A stretch of 64,000 bases of DNA from Vallitaleaceae bacterium (GTDB lineage Bacteria; Bacillota; Clostridia; Lachnospirales; Vallitaleaceae). Where the stretch lies: positions 1 to 64,000 of the forward strand of contig JANQFZ010000049.1 of assembly GCA_028277605.1 (NCBI GenBank), in the 5' to 3' direction. The notes beneath the pieces were generated by a model. It ran no database searches. It saw nothing but the letters and a program-made list of their open reading frames with translations, and had not been told where the DNA came from. This document shows, one piece after another, positions 41,119-51,235 of this stretch (positions are counted from its first letter, which is position 1; the number at the start of each line of letters is the position of its first letter). The translations under genes and the position numbers were made by a program.

Positions 41119-43767
41119 ATGAATAAAAAAGTATTGTTAGTAGATGGACATAGTATTATGAATCGAGCTTTTTATGGTGTTCCTCTGCTTACTAATTCAG
41201 AAGGATTATATACCAATGCAGTTTATGGGTTTTTAACCATATTATTTAAAACGCTTCAAGAGGAAATGGTAGATTACTTAGCGGTTGCTTTTGATCTAAG
41301 TGCACCCACATTCAGACATATAAAGTACACGGACTATAAGGGTAATCGCAAAGGAATGCCTGATGAATTAAGGAGCCAGATACCTTTAATTAAGCAAGTT
41401 TTGGAAGCTATGAATGTTAATATATATGAAGTTGAAGGATATGAAGCGGATGATGTGTTAGGAACTATTGCTAAGAAATGCGAAGAGAAAACATTAGATG
41501 TAACCGTATTATCTGGAGACAGAGACCTTCTACAGCTAGCTACTGAGCGTATAAAAATAAGTATTCCCAAAACAAAAGGCGGCGTAACGGTTACAGAACA
41601 TTACCATTGGGAAGATGTTCTAGAAAAATATGGCGTGAATCCAATAGAATTTATTGATTTAAAAGGATTAATGGGAGATACTTCTGATAATATTCCAGGC
41701 GTTCCAGGTATTGGAGAAAAAACAGCGGGAAAAATTATAAAAGCTTATCAATCTATAGAACGAGCCTATGAACATGTGGATGAACTTAAACCTCCGAGAG
41801 CTGCTAAGAATCTTAAAGAATACTATACACAGGCGTTGTTAAGTAAAGAACTGGCAACGATATGTACAGATTGTGATATTCCATTTACATTAGATAGTAT
41901 GACGATAGAAGATATGTTTACGGAGCAGGCTTACACTCTTTTTAAGCGATTAGAGTTTAAGACTTTAGTAGAAAAATACTTTAATCAAACACAGCCCCCA
42001 AAAATTATTGAAGAGGAGTATCACTTAATATCCAATCAAAAGGATCTTGATAAACTTATTGAACAATTAAAGGTATCTCAAGTATTCTCCTACGCTTTTA
42101 TAGGGGAGCATACGCTATTAGGAATAAGTATTGGACTGCTAGACTATACGGTATTTCTTCCGTTTGGAGACAAGCTTACAGATATTGAGGTTTTTGAGCA
42201 GTTAAAACCAATATTTGAAATGAAGCATCAAGTAATGATTACACAACATTTGAAAAATGATTATACTGTGTTTAAACACTACAATATTGAACCACAGCCG
42301 TCTTTTTTTGATTGTTCTATAGCTGGATATACGATAAACCCAATTAAAGAGTCCTATACAATTGATGATATTGCTAATGAATTTTTAAACCTGCAAATCA
42401 AATCTGAGGAAGAATGGCTAGGAAAAGGTAGAAGTAAAAAATCCTTTGCTAATCTTTCTGATACAGAGCAGCTATTCTTTGCTGGTAATACAGCTTATGT
42501 TCTTTTACATGCTTATAATCCATTACTAGACGCCTTGAAGCGGAATGACTTAGAGAGCTTGTACTATACCATAGAACTTCCTTTGATTCGTGTGTTGTAC
42601 CAGATGGAAGCATCAGGTATTCAAGTTAATGTTGAAGCTTTGAAAGCTTATTCTAAAAAACTAGGTGGAAAAATCCAAACCACTGAAAAAGCTATTTTTG
42701 ATTTAGCAGGGATGTCATTCAATATAAATTCACCTAAACAACTCGGTGTTGTTTTATTTGAGCATTTGGAGCTTCCAGTGATTAAAAAAACCAAAACGGG
42801 TTATTCTACTGCTGTAGATGTCTTAGAAAAGTTGGAAAACAAACATCCTATTATTAGTCATATTATTGACTATCGACATTTAACTAAGCTTAAATCAACG
42901 TATGCCGATGGACTTTTTGACTATATTAAGAACGATACACGGATACATTCAACTTTCAGACAAACCATTACTTCAACAGGCAGAATCAGTAGTACAGAAC
43001 CTAATCTTCAAAATATACCCATAAAAATGGATATAGGCAGGGAGATAAGAAAGGTTTTTATTCCTCAAGAAGATTATGTTTTTATAGATGCTGACTATTC
43101 TCAGATTGAATTAAGGTTGCTTGCACATTTATCTGGAGATGAACAGTTAATTGAGGCATATAATCAGAACGAGGATATTCATAGACTTACAGCTTCACAA
43201 GTTTTTCATGTGCCTTTAGAATCCGTTACCTCTCTACAGAGAAGCAATGCTAAAGCTGTGAATTTTGGTATTGTTTATGGCATAAGTGCTTTTGGGTTAA
43301 GTCAAGATCTCAATATTAGCCGAAAGGAAGCACAAGATTATATACAAAATTATTTCAAGAAGTATCCTAGTGTCAAGATTTATTTAGATAATTGCATTCG
43401 GTTAGCTAAGGAGAGAGGGTTCTCCGAAACCATGCTTGGAAGAAAACGACCGGTTCCTGAGCTTAAATCAAGGAATTTTGTTCAACGTTCATTTGGAGAA
43501 CGTGTTGCAATGAATACACCTATTCAGGGAAGTGCTGCTGATATTATTAAAATTGCTATGATTCGTGTTCAGAACAAAATGGAAAAGCTTGATTTAAAAT
43601 CTAGACTGATCTTACAGGTACATGATGAACTACTTATTGAAGCACATAGTAGTGAAGTTGAAAAAGTTCAAGAACTACTAATTCATGAAATGGAGCAGGC
43701 AGTCCCGTTAGATGTACCTCTAAAAGTGGATGTTCATGTTGGTGAGTCATGGTTTGATGCAAAGTAA
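41119..43767 (+). CDS. polA: DNA polymerase I
   Basis: The 882-residue enzyme has an N-terminal 5'-3' exonuclease domain (LLVDGHSIMNRAFYG; GDTSDNIPGVPGIGEKTA), a central exonuclease-like domain (about 290-480) and a polymerase domain with motifs A (FIDADYSQIELRLLAH), B (RSNAKAVNFGIVYG) and C (LQVHDELLIE). The central domain lacks the usual DxE metal-binding motif at its first strand (VFSYAFIGEH), so proofreading is probably inactive, as in Bacillus-type enzymes. It acts in repair and Okazaki fragment processing. coaE follows. Confidence 0.97.
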   Translation: MNKKVLLVDGHSIMNRAFYGVPLLTNSEGLYTNAVYGFLTILFKTLQEEMVDYLAVAFDLSAPTFRHIKYTDYKGNRKGMPDELRSQIPLIKQVLEAMNVNIYEVEGYEADDVLGTIAKKCEEKTLDVTVLSGDRDLLQLATERIKISIPKTKGGVTVTEHYHWEDVLEKYGVNPIEFIDLKGLMGDTSDNIPGVPGIGEKTAGKIIKAYQSIERAYEHVDELKPPRAAKNLKEYYTQALLSKELATICTDCDIPFTLDSMTIEDMFTEQAYTLFKRLEFKTLVEKYFNQTQPPKIIEEEYHLISNQKDLDKLIEQLKVSQVFSYAFIGEHTLLGISIGLLDYTVFLPFGDKLTDIEVFEQLKPIFEMKHQVMITQHLKNDYTVFKHYNIEPQPSFFDCSIAGYTINPIKESYTIDDIANEFLNLQIKSEEEWLGKGRSKKSFANLSDTEQLFFAGNTAYVLLHAYNPLLDALKRNDLESLYYTIELPLIRVLYQMEASGIQVNVEALKAYSKKLGGKIQTTEKAIFDLAGMSFNINSPKQLGVVLFEHLELPVIKKTKTGYSTAVDVLEKLENKHPIISHIIDYRHLTKLKSTYADGLFDYIKNDTRIHSTFRQTITSTGRISSTEPNLQNIPIKMDIGREIRKVFIPQEDYVFIDADYSQIELRLLAHLSGDEQLIEAYNQNEDIHRLTASQVFHVPLESVTSLQRSNAKAVNFGIVYGISAFGLSQDLNISRKEAQDYIQNYFKKYPSVKIYLDNCIRLAKERGFSETMLGRKRPVPELKSRNFVQRSFGERVAMNTPIQGSAADIIKIAMIRVQNKMEKLDLKSRLILQVHDELLIEAHSSEVEKVQELLIHEMEQAVPLDVPLKVDVHVGESWFDAK

Positions 43768-43780
43768 TGGAGGTCTGGCT

Positions 43781-44374
43781 GTGGTTATTGGTTTAATTGG
43801 TGGCATAGGCAGTGGCAAATCCGTTGTAGCGAAGCTATTAGAAAAGCACTATAAAGCTCATATTATTAATGCGGATGAAATAGGACATCAAGTGATACAA
43901 AAAGGAACTCCGTCCTATAAAAAAATAATTGATTATTTTGGAGCTGAAATACTCAATACAGATGGCACAATTAACAGGAAAAATCTGGGTTATCTTGTGT
44001 TTAATAATAGCCAAAATCTAAAAAAGCTTAATGAGTTTACGCATCCTTTTATGTTTAAAGAGATTGAGTTGATAATTCATCAGCTATGTTCTTTCCAGTT
44101 AATTGTATTAGAAGCTGCTGTTATGATAGAAGCTAAGTTTTATGAGTTAGTGGATGAGTTATGGTTTATCTACAGTAACAAAGATATAAGAATCAAACGA
44201 CTCATTAACCATAGAGGATTTTCTCTAACAGAAGTGCAAAGCAGAATGAAGCAACAATATAGCGATGAAATATTTCAAACTTATGCGGATTATTGTATAG
44301 ATAACAGCGCAACCTTAGAGTATACCTTGAAGCAGATAGAAGAACGGTTATCATTTATTGGATTAGGAAAATAA
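43781..44374 (+). CDS. coaE: Dephospho-CoA kinase
   Basis: The 197-residue protein has P-loop GGIGSGKS (residues 7-14), NADEIGHQV and the LEAAVMIEAKF segment of CoaE. It phosphorylates dephospho-CoA in the last step of CoA synthesis. GTG 43781 is the likely start because TGGAGGT lies 6 bases before it, just after the polA stop. An in-frame upstream start at 43730 would overlap polA. The polA-coaE order is common in Firmicutes. Confidence 0.93.
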   Translation: MVIGLIGGIGSGKSVVAKLLEKHYKAHIINADEIGHQVIQKGTPSYKKIIDYFGAEILNTDGTINRKNLGYLVFNNSQNLKKLNEFTHPFMFKEIELIIHQLCSFQLIVLEAAVMIEAKFYELVDELWFIYSNKDIRIKRLINHRGFSLTEVQSRMKQQYSDEIFQTYADYCIDNSATLEYTLKQIEERLSFIGLGK

Positions 44375-44447
44375 TGTGAGTTGTATAAGTTGCATCAATG
44401 AGATGAAGGTGCTAAATGAATGAGACGAAAGGAATGGGCTATATAGT

Positions 44448-46067
44448 ATGAAACGGTTATTGTTATTTTTACTACTAGTCGTTACGATAAGTATAACGAC
44501 TAGCTGTGTTAAAGTAAATACAGATGAGAATGAAGCAACCAATAACAGTGATAATCAGAATATTGTTGAAAAAGAAGACGTGCAAAAACCAAAGGAAGTA
44601 GTTCCTGCTTTTGGGGGGGAACTTAAAGTAAGCATAAGAAATCCTAATTCCCTTAATCCCCTTATAAATGAGGATAGGACAATAGATGCTTTATTAAAGC
44701 TTGTTTATGATTCACTATTTGAGTTAAACGAAGATCAAAAACCTGTTAAAAGTTTAGTCGATAATTTTGAAATGAATGATACAGGAAGCTATTTAACCCT
44801 TCACTTAAAAAACGATATCGTTTTTCATAATGGAGAACCTCTTTTGGCAGAGGATGTTATCTATTCTATTAATACCATCCTTGAAGCGGAACATTCTATT
44901 TACAAAAGCAATGTAGCAAATATACAAAGAACTTCTGCTATAGATGATAAGACCTGTAGGATTTATTTTAAGCAGCCTTATGCTTTTAGTTTATATGATC
45001 TAACTTTTCCGATTATAAAGAAAGAAATCGATCATAATAAAACGCCCATTGGTACAGGCGCATATGCTTTTGCTTCTTATGATTCAATGAAGCAGATAGA
45101 GTTAAAAGCTAATCCTAACTGGTTTAAAGGAAATCTCTATGTAGAAAATATTAAGGCAGTTATTACTAGAGATCCAGAGGTGGATTTATCGTCATTTGAG
45201 CAAAAGGTTATTGATGTATTAAATCCTAGTAAGTTTGATTGGCAGCATTATGCTCAGAAATCAGATGTAACACTTACCGAATATATTACGTATTATTATG
45301 ATTTTATAGGATTCAATTTTAACCATCCGGTTTTAGCAAATAAAGAAATTAGAAAAATTATTGCTCATGCAATTAATCGAGAAAAACTCATTGATGACTT
45401 TTATATGAATCATGCTGTGCTCACAGAATATCCACTGCATCCTAAGTCATGGCTTTTAGAGGAAAATACCTTGGTTTACCCCTATGATGTGGAACAAGCA
45501 AAGAAGCTGTTAAGTGACAATGGCTGGGCGGACAGCGATCAAGATGGGATACTAGATAAATCCATTAATGGCATTAAAGTTGATCTTAAATTATCGTTAT
45601 TGGTCAATCAGAACAATCCTATAAGAACAAATATAGCAAGTAGTATTAAAACATCCTTAGAAAAAATTGGTTTTGTCATTGAGTTGGAAGCATTAGAGAT
45701 GGAAACTTACAATAATCAATTGCTAAGCAATGATTTTGATATGGTTCTCGCTGGATACAAATTATCTCCAGTGCCTGACTTCACCTTTGCTTTTCATTCA
45801 CAATCTATCAATGATGATATTAATTTTATCCATTATAAAAGTGAAAAAATGGATAAAACTCTAACAGATATTTTTAATGCTATTAATGACGAGAGCTTAA
45901 GTCTAGCTATGGATCAATTTAAAGCGGTTTTTGCTGATGACTTACCCTATCTTAGTCTGTATTTTAGAACATCTGCTATTTTAACTCATGATACAGTTTA
46001 TGGTACTTTTATACCATCCACTTATGATAGCTTTAAGGGTATTGAGACTATATATTTAGACCATTAA
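44448..46067 (+). CDS. Peptide/oligopeptide-type ABC transporter binding lipoprotein (family 5)
   Basis: The 539-residue lipoprotein has lipobox TTSC (Cys20). The solute-binding family 5 domain (DppA/OppA type) shows FGGELKVSIRNPNSLNPL, LHLKNDIVFHNGEPLLAEDVIYSI and DNGWADSDQDGILDK. No permease or ATPase genes are adjacent, so it is an orphan binding protein. It follows coaE after 73 bases and ends at a terminator. Confidence 0.88.
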   Translation: MKRLLLFLLLVVTISITTSCVKVNTDENEATNNSDNQNIVEKEDVQKPKEVVPAFGGELKVSIRNPNSLNPLINEDRTIDALLKLVYDSLFELNEDQKPVKSLVDNFEMNDTGSYLTLHLKNDIVFHNGEPLLAEDVIYSINTILEAEHSIYKSNVANIQRTSAIDDKTCRIYFKQPYAFSLYDLTFPIIKKEIDHNKTPIGTGAYAFASYDSMKQIELKANPNWFKGNLYVENIKAVITRDPEVDLSSFEQKVIDVLNPSKFDWQHYAQKSDVTLTEYITYYYDFIGFNFNHPVLANKEIRKIIAHAINREKLIDDFYMNHAVLTEYPLHPKSWLLEENTLVYPYDVEQAKKLLSDNGWADSDQDGILDKSINGIKVDLKLSLLVNQNNPIRTNIASSIKTSLEKIGFVIELEALEMETYNNQLLSNDFDMVLAGYKLSPVPDFTFAFHSQSINDDINFIHYKSEKMDKTLTDIFNAINDESLSLAMDQFKAVFADDLPYLSLYFRTSAILTHDTVYGTFIPSTYDSFKGIETIYLDH

Positions 46068-46072
46068 AGTGG

Positions 46073-46128
46073 TTGAGCCATAATGGCTAACCAATAAAAG
46101 GTTAACATTTAAGGCTCAATCTCTTTTT
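46073..46128 (+). terminator. Terminator after the peptide-binding lipoprotein gene
   Basis: TTGAGCC/GGCTCAA outer stem with a nested GCTAACC/GGTTAAC stem, ending in TCTCTTTTT. Confidence 0.8.
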
Positions 46129-46515
46129 AGAAAATAAATTATCTGAAATTTGTTTATAATGAAGGATGTTTGTGTTAATCCTGTTGCATGCATAATAATG
46201 GTACTTCACAAAAAGTATTTATTATTGGTTAATCCGTAAAAACCTTATTGATAGTGTTTAAAAAATAAAAAAATTAGAATATGAAACTCAAACAATAAAT
46301 ATATGTCAATTTATGTTAAAATGTGATATGATGTATAGTACTAGGAAAATGCTTAATAATTGTCAGCTATAATGTTGTTATATAGGTTAAATTGTTAAGT
46401 GATATAGAACAAGTCATAGTTTGAATCATTCAGCCTATAAAATCTAGGAGTATATATTGAAATTATAGAGTGAAATATACTAAAACTAAGTTCAATATAT
46501 CTAGGAGAGAATTAT
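46129..46515. other. 387-base gap with an inverted repeat before the FtsA-like gene
   Basis: AT-rich and non-coding. ATATATTGAA (46452-46461) and its complement (46491-46500) flank the last 60 bases, each next to a copy of CTAGGAG (46444-46450 and 46501-46507). The second CTAGGAG is the ribosome binding site of the next gene, so the repeat could control its translation. A -10-like TATGAT lies at 46327-46332 without a good -35. Confidence 0.4.
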
Positions 46516-48522
46516 ATGATTTCTACTAACGTTGTACACTTTAAAGATTATGTATTTGGATTGGATATCGGAACAAGAAGTATTGTTGGAATTGTTGGTT
46601 ATAAAGATAAAGAGAAGTTTCATGTGATAGGGCATGCCATTGAAAAACATGAAACACGAGCGATGATAGATGGACAAATTCATGATATTCAAAAAGTATC
46701 AGAAACCGTTAATAAGGTCAAGGTACGTCTAGAGAAGCAGCTAAATATTCAGCTATCCAAAGTTTGTATTGCGGCTGCTGGTCGAGTTTTAAAAACTTGT
46801 CAGGTACATGTAGAGGAAACCATCCCTGCTACAGATTCAATAAAAAAAGAAATGATTTACGCTCTTGAACTTAAAGGCATAGAAGAAGCACACCGTAGAA
46901 TACAACAGGAAATAGATCAAAATGATAATCTGTATCACTGTGTTGGCTATAGTGTTATTAAATATTTTCTAAATGATTATGCTATGACAAGTCTGGAAGG
47001 TCATAAAGGAAGCAGAATAGGTGCCGATTTAATAGCTACTTTCTTACCTGGAGAGGTGGTTGACAGCTTGTATGCTGTGATTCAAAATGTCGGTTTAGAA
47101 GTTGCTCACTTAACGCTTGAACCGATTGCAGCTATTCAAGTGGCGATACCTGAACAATATAGACTTCTTAATATAGCGTTAGTGGACATTGGAGCTGGTA
47201 CATCAGACATTGCTATTACTAAAGAAGGTAGTATTGTTGCCTATGGTATGATTCCTTTTGCAGGGGATGAAATAACCGAACAGATTGTACATACTCATTT
47301 AGTTGATTTTCAAACAGCTGAGAATATGAAGCTTAAGCTAGGTAAAAACAGAACCATAACCTTTAAAGATATTATGGGAATCAGTCATAAAATAGAGTCT
47401 AAGGTTATTATACAACAGCTTAAACCCACTCTTGAACGACTAGCTGTGGAAATCAGCCATAAGCTTAAGGATTTAAATGGTGGCAAGTCAACCAATGCAG
47501 TTTTTTGTGTTGGTGGCGGTGGCTTAATTAATAATTTCACCACCTTGTTAGCTAAAAATTTATCAATAGCTAATGAACGTGTAGCCTTAAGAGGGATAGA
47601 GGTTTTAGATCATATAGATGTATATGAAAAGAGAATAAAAGGACCAGATATGGTAACACCAATAGGCATCTGTTTAACAGGTCTTGAAGCTCATAGAAAT
47701 GATTTTATTGAAGTATGGGTGAATGGAGAAAAAATAAGAATTTTTGATCATAATCATTTAACTTTAATGGACGTTGCAGCATATAAGGGCTTTAATCATA
47801 AGAATCTTATTGCAAGACGGGGAAAGGATTTAGTTTATAAATTAAACGGAGAGAACAAAAAAGCAAGAGGTTCTGTTGGTACTCCAGCACAAATGCTGAT
47901 TAATGAAGAGCAGATTGGACTAAATCATGTTATAAGACCTAATGATAAAATAACGCTCATTTCTGCACAGCATGGACAGCCGCCTGAATTAACCATAAAA
48001 GAGAGTATAAAAGCGTTAGAGCCTATTACGTATTACATAGATGGAAAAAGAATTGAGTTACCATATAAGATCAGCGTCAATGGAATGCCAAACACGGACG
48101 ATTATAAAATCAACCAAGATGATCAAGTAGAAGCTATGAATAGTTATACAGTAAAAGAAGTGTTAGAGTTATCCGATATACATATTAAGGCAAATGATAT
48201 TTATGTTAATAACAAACAAACAAGTATAGACACCTTACTCTTAATTGGTGATCACATTGAGACTCATTCAATATCTAGTGAGAAAAATAGTTTGTCAGCT
48301 GTTGAGGATCCCAGCTCTAAAAATGAGATCCGTATCAATGTGAATAATGAAGAAGTCTTATTAAAGGATAAGAAGGATTATGTATTTGTAGATATATTTG
48401 ATGCTATAGACTTTAATCTTAATCATCCAAAAGGTCAGATTACTTGTTTACTTAATGGGAATAAAGCTTCCTATCTGGAAAACATTAAAGATGGAGATAT
48501 TATTAAGGTTTTCTGGGCTTAA
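46516..48522 (+). CDS. FtsA-like actin-fold ATPase with long C-terminal extension
   Basis: The 668-residue protein begins with an FtsA/PilM-type ATPase fold: phosphate-1 loop GLDIGTRSIVGIV (about 14-26), the SKVCIAAAGR block typical of the FtsA 1C region, phosphate-2 DIGAGTSDIA (about 223-232) and adenosine loop VGGGGLI. From about residue 396 a 270-residue extension contains several short repeats ending in a GD/ND/DD-x-I/V pattern (RPNDKITLI, NQDDQVEAM, LIGDHIETH, KDGDIIKVF), suggesting beta-grasp-like modules. Typical FtsA has about 410-440 residues and an amphipathic C-terminal helix, which is not seen. It probably has a role in cell division or envelope assembly. Confidence 0.75.
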   Translation: MISTNVVHFKDYVFGLDIGTRSIVGIVGYKDKEKFHVIGHAIEKHETRAMIDGQIHDIQKVSETVNKVKVRLEKQLNIQLSKVCIAAAGRVLKTCQVHVEETIPATDSIKKEMIYALELKGIEEAHRRIQQEIDQNDNLYHCVGYSVIKYFLNDYAMTSLEGHKGSRIGADLIATFLPGEVVDSLYAVIQNVGLEVAHLTLEPIAAIQVAIPEQYRLLNIALVDIGAGTSDIAITKEGSIVAYGMIPFAGDEITEQIVHTHLVDFQTAENMKLKLGKNRTITFKDIMGISHKIESKVIIQQLKPTLERLAVEISHKLKDLNGGKSTNAVFCVGGGGLINNFTTLLAKNLSIANERVALRGIEVLDHIDVYEKRIKGPDMVTPIGICLTGLEAHRNDFIEVWVNGEKIRIFDHNHLTLMDVAAYKGFNHKNLIARRGKDLVYKLNGENKKARGSVGTPAQMLINEEQIGLNHVIRPNDKITLISAQHGQPPELTIKESIKALEPITYYIDGKRIELPYKISVNGMPNTDDYKINQDDQVEAMNSYTVKEVLELSDIHIKANDIYVNNKQTSIDTLLLIGDHIETHSISSEKNSLSAVEDPSSKNEIRINVNNEEVLLKDKKDYVFVDIFDAIDFNLNHPKGQITCLLNGNKASYLENIKDGDIIKVFWA

Positions 48523-48531
48523 GGAAATGGG

Positions 48532-50208
48532 GTGGAAGGCTTGGAAAGATTAATTAGGTATCAGAAGAAATTTATTAAACTTCATCACTTAATGGTTGTG
48601 GTTTGGTTAGCTAATGTTTTGATTTTCTTGAATACTAGAGAGACCAATCTCCTACATGTTCTTCTGATATTATTTGCACATGGATTAAATATATTTTTGT
48701 ATAAGGTACGCTATTTTAATCGCTTATTTATCTATTGCATCGTAAAAGTAGTAGAATTATTTACAGTGACTTTACTTATACTTGCAGTCAATAGATATAC
48801 AAGCTCAGCTGGAGCTATCTTATATCTGCTCTTATGCATTGAGATGTTTATAATTATCGATGTTAGTACCAATCATATGCGTCGTTTGCTTTTGCTTATA
48901 GCTATATCACCTTTATTTATTCATATGCTTGCGCTGTTAAAACACAATTTTTTTACTTGGGCACCTATTTTGCTTATCAGTGAAATCATTGTTATATTAA
49001 TAAGCTCATATGATATTTTTCATATGAATTTAGAAGAATTGAATCAACAACTTTTTGAAAAGACAAGACTCTTAGATGAAAGCAAAGCGACGAATGAAGC
49101 TCTATTAAAAACACAAGAAGATCTTAAGAAAGTGAATCTATTATTGGCTGAACAGAAACTAGAATTACAGCAAGCTTATAATAAAGTTAATAAATTCAGC
49201 TCTGAAATGTATATACAAATCGAACTATTAAAATACATAAGTTCTGTTTTAAATATAGATGAGCTGTTAGAGTTGGTTACGGATTCTATCATTGGCGCAA
49301 TAGGTGTTGACACTTGTTCTTTAGCTATTTACGATATATCCAAAGATAAGTATTTGTTTAAGGTGAAATCAATCTATTCAACAGACTATACCAATGATTT
49401 TAAGACTCTTTTTCGCAAAGGCAAATTAGATAAATTTTTAACCATGAAAACGCCTAAAATAGATAATCATGTTCAGTCTGGAGCCTATGATTTTATTATG
49501 GATAGACATGTAGGTTCCCTAATCATATTTCCTTTAACTCAGGATGATCAGATCCATGGTTTATTGATAGCGGAACATCTTACAAAGGATATGTTTCAAA
49601 GCAATAATATTCAATTCCTGCAGGGTATTGTAGCACAGATAAAAATAGCGGTTAAGAATGCGAGTTTATATGCTAAGCTAGAGGATATGGCTAGAAGAGA
49701 TGGTTTAACGGGTGTATTTAATAAAGCACATCTTGAAAATGTCCTAACGGATTATTATCATCAAATTGAGCAAGGAAAATTAGAACAGTTAGCGGTTGCT
49801 ATATTTGATATTGATTTATTTAAAAAATTTAATGATAATTATGGACATCTGTTTGGGGATGAGGCTATAAAGGCAACAGCTCATATTGGTCATGAGGTAG
49901 CTACAGCCCATGGAGGATTGATTACCCGTTTTGGAGGAGAAGAATTTGTACTTGTTTTTCCAAATAAAACATTAGATATAGCCGTTGAAATTATGACCTT
50001 ATTACATAATAAAATTAAATCTAATACATTGTATTTTAATACTCACGAAGAAGTTTCACTTGATGTTAGTATAGGGTTAACGGTCTACCCAGAGCTATGT
50101 ACTTCGCCAAAAGAGTTGTTAAGAAGAGCAGATAAAGCGATGTATTACTCTAAGCAAAATGGTAGAGGACGGCTGACGATCGATCAACCTAACTCCACTG
50201 CTTCATAG
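48532..50208 (+). CDS. Membrane-associated diguanylate cyclase with GAF and GGDEF domains
   Basis: The 558-residue protein has about five to six membrane helices in the first 175 residues, a coiled coil (about 180-230), a GAF domain (about 235-385) and a GGDEF domain with active-site G468-G-E-E-F472. It should make cyclic di-GMP from GTP. The RxxD inhibitory site is absent (AHGG in its place), so product inhibition is not expected. The start is GTG with AAGGAAAT upstream. It is 9 bases after the FtsA-like gene and may share its transcript. Confidence 0.92.
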   Translation: MEGLERLIRYQKKFIKLHHLMVVVWLANVLIFLNTRETNLLHVLLILFAHGLNIFLYKVRYFNRLFIYCIVKVVELFTVTLLILAVNRYTSSAGAILYLLLCIEMFIIIDVSTNHMRRLLLLIAISPLFIHMLALLKHNFFTWAPILLISEIIVILISSYDIFHMNLEELNQQLFEKTRLLDESKATNEALLKTQEDLKKVNLLLAEQKLELQQAYNKVNKFSSEMYIQIELLKYISSVLNIDELLELVTDSIIGAIGVDTCSLAIYDISKDKYLFKVKSIYSTDYTNDFKTLFRKGKLDKFLTMKTPKIDNHVQSGAYDFIMDRHVGSLIIFPLTQDDQIHGLLIAEHLTKDMFQSNNIQFLQGIVAQIKIAVKNASLYAKLEDMARRDGLTGVFNKAHLENVLTDYYHQIEQGKLEQLAVAIFDIDLFKKFNDNYGHLFGDEAIKATAHIGHEVATAHGGLITRFGGEEFVLVFPNKTLDIAVEIMTLLHNKIKSNTLYFNTHEEVSLDVSIGLTVYPELCTSPKELLRRADKAMYYSKQNGRGRLTIDQPNSTAS

Positions 50209-50217
50209 CGTTTGTTC

Positions 50218-50253
50218 TCGTTTACTTTGCTATTGAAAGTAAACGATTTTTTT
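50218..50253 (+). terminator. Terminator of the diguanylate cyclase gene
   Basis: An 11-base perfect stem TCGTTTACTTT/AAAGTAAACGA with a 7-base loop and seven T residues. It also argues against the next gene starting before 50254. Confidence 0.92.
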
Positions 50254-50301
50254 AGTATACTTACGATAAGTTATTTATCAAATGTAGTAGAGGTGGCAAT
50301 A

Positions 50302-51102
50302 TTGGCAATCAAACTATGCAGTATAGCGAGTGGTAGTAGTGGTAATTGTATCTATGTAGGAACTGAATCTACCCAAATAATCGTAGATATAGGTATTAGT
50401 GGAAAAAAGATGGAACATGGGTTGAGGTCAATTGGTGTTGATCCTAAGTCAATTGATGCCTTATTAATCACCCATGAGCACTCTGATCATATTAAAGGTG
50501 TAGGCGTTCTTGCAAGAAGGTATCGATTACCCATATATGCAACTGAGAAAACATGGAATAAGGTTATCGAGTATAAAACCATTGGTAAAATTCCTGAAGG
50601 GCTCTATCAGAAAATAGAATCTAATCAAGACTTTAAAATAAAGGATCTCACCATTCATGGGTTTTCTACCTATCATGATGCCGTTGATCCCATTAGCTTT
50701 AGATTTCAAAAAGACAATAAAAAAGTAAGCATTGCAACAGATTTAGGCTATTATGATGAACACATAATTAATAACCTTAAAAATTCTAATATTCTTTTTC
50801 TTGAAGCTAATCATGATATTGATATGCTTAAAAAGAGCAGGTATCCTTATTACCTCAAAAAGAGAATATTAAGTGATGTAGGGCATTTATCTAATGATAT
50901 GACGGGCAAGCTTTTATCAGAGCTTTACCATAATAATTTAGCCCATGTCATTCTAGGACATCTAAGCCAGGAAAATAATGTTCCAGAACTGGCTTATGCT
51001 TCTGTTATGGAGGTATTAGCGCAGCACGAACATGTGAAATGTGAAAATTTAAATTTATTGGTTGCTACTAGACATTGTCATTCTGAACTGGTTGTATGTT
51101 AA
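50302..51102 (+). CDS. MBL-fold metallo-hydrolase (YycJ/WalJ-like)
   Basis: The 266-residue metallo-beta-lactamase fold protein has metal ligands H58, H60, D62 and H63 in THEHSDH. Further motifs are LCSIASGSSGNCIYV at the N-terminus, FLEANHD and LGHLSQENN, as in YycJ/WalJ proteins linked to DNA replication-repair exonuclease function. The start is TTG 50302 with AGAGGTGG upstream; an in-frame upstream start would lie in the terminator. Confidence 0.88.
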   Translation: MAIKLCSIASGSSGNCIYVGTESTQIIVDIGISGKKMEHGLRSIGVDPKSIDALLITHEHSDHIKGVGVLARRYRLPIYATEKTWNKVIEYKTIGKIPEGLYQKIESNQDFKIKDLTIHGFSTYHDAVDPISFRFQKDNKKVSIATDLGYYDEHIINNLKNSNILFLEANHDIDMLKKSRYPYYLKKRILSDVGHLSNDMTGKLLSELYHNNLAHVILGHLSQENNVPELAYASVMEVLAQHEHVKCENLNLLVATRHCHSELVVC

Positions 51103-51235
51103 AGCTTAATATTAATATTTTAGCTTTAAGTCATATATAAGCTGTTGGAGCACTAAAGCTTTTGATAGTTTTATTGTTCGGTTTAGCAATAATCGAGTGT
51201 TTATAGGTTTACTAACGAAAGGAATGGTTAAGACC

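Noticed and set aside
43730-43780. coaE start overlapping the end of polA
   Set aside because: GTG 43781 has a proper GGAGGT site and matches the N-terminus of CoaE proteins.
50212-50301. Upstream start of the MBL-fold protein
   Set aside because: It overlaps the strong terminator of the diguanylate cyclase gene; TTG 50302 has the good ribosome binding site.
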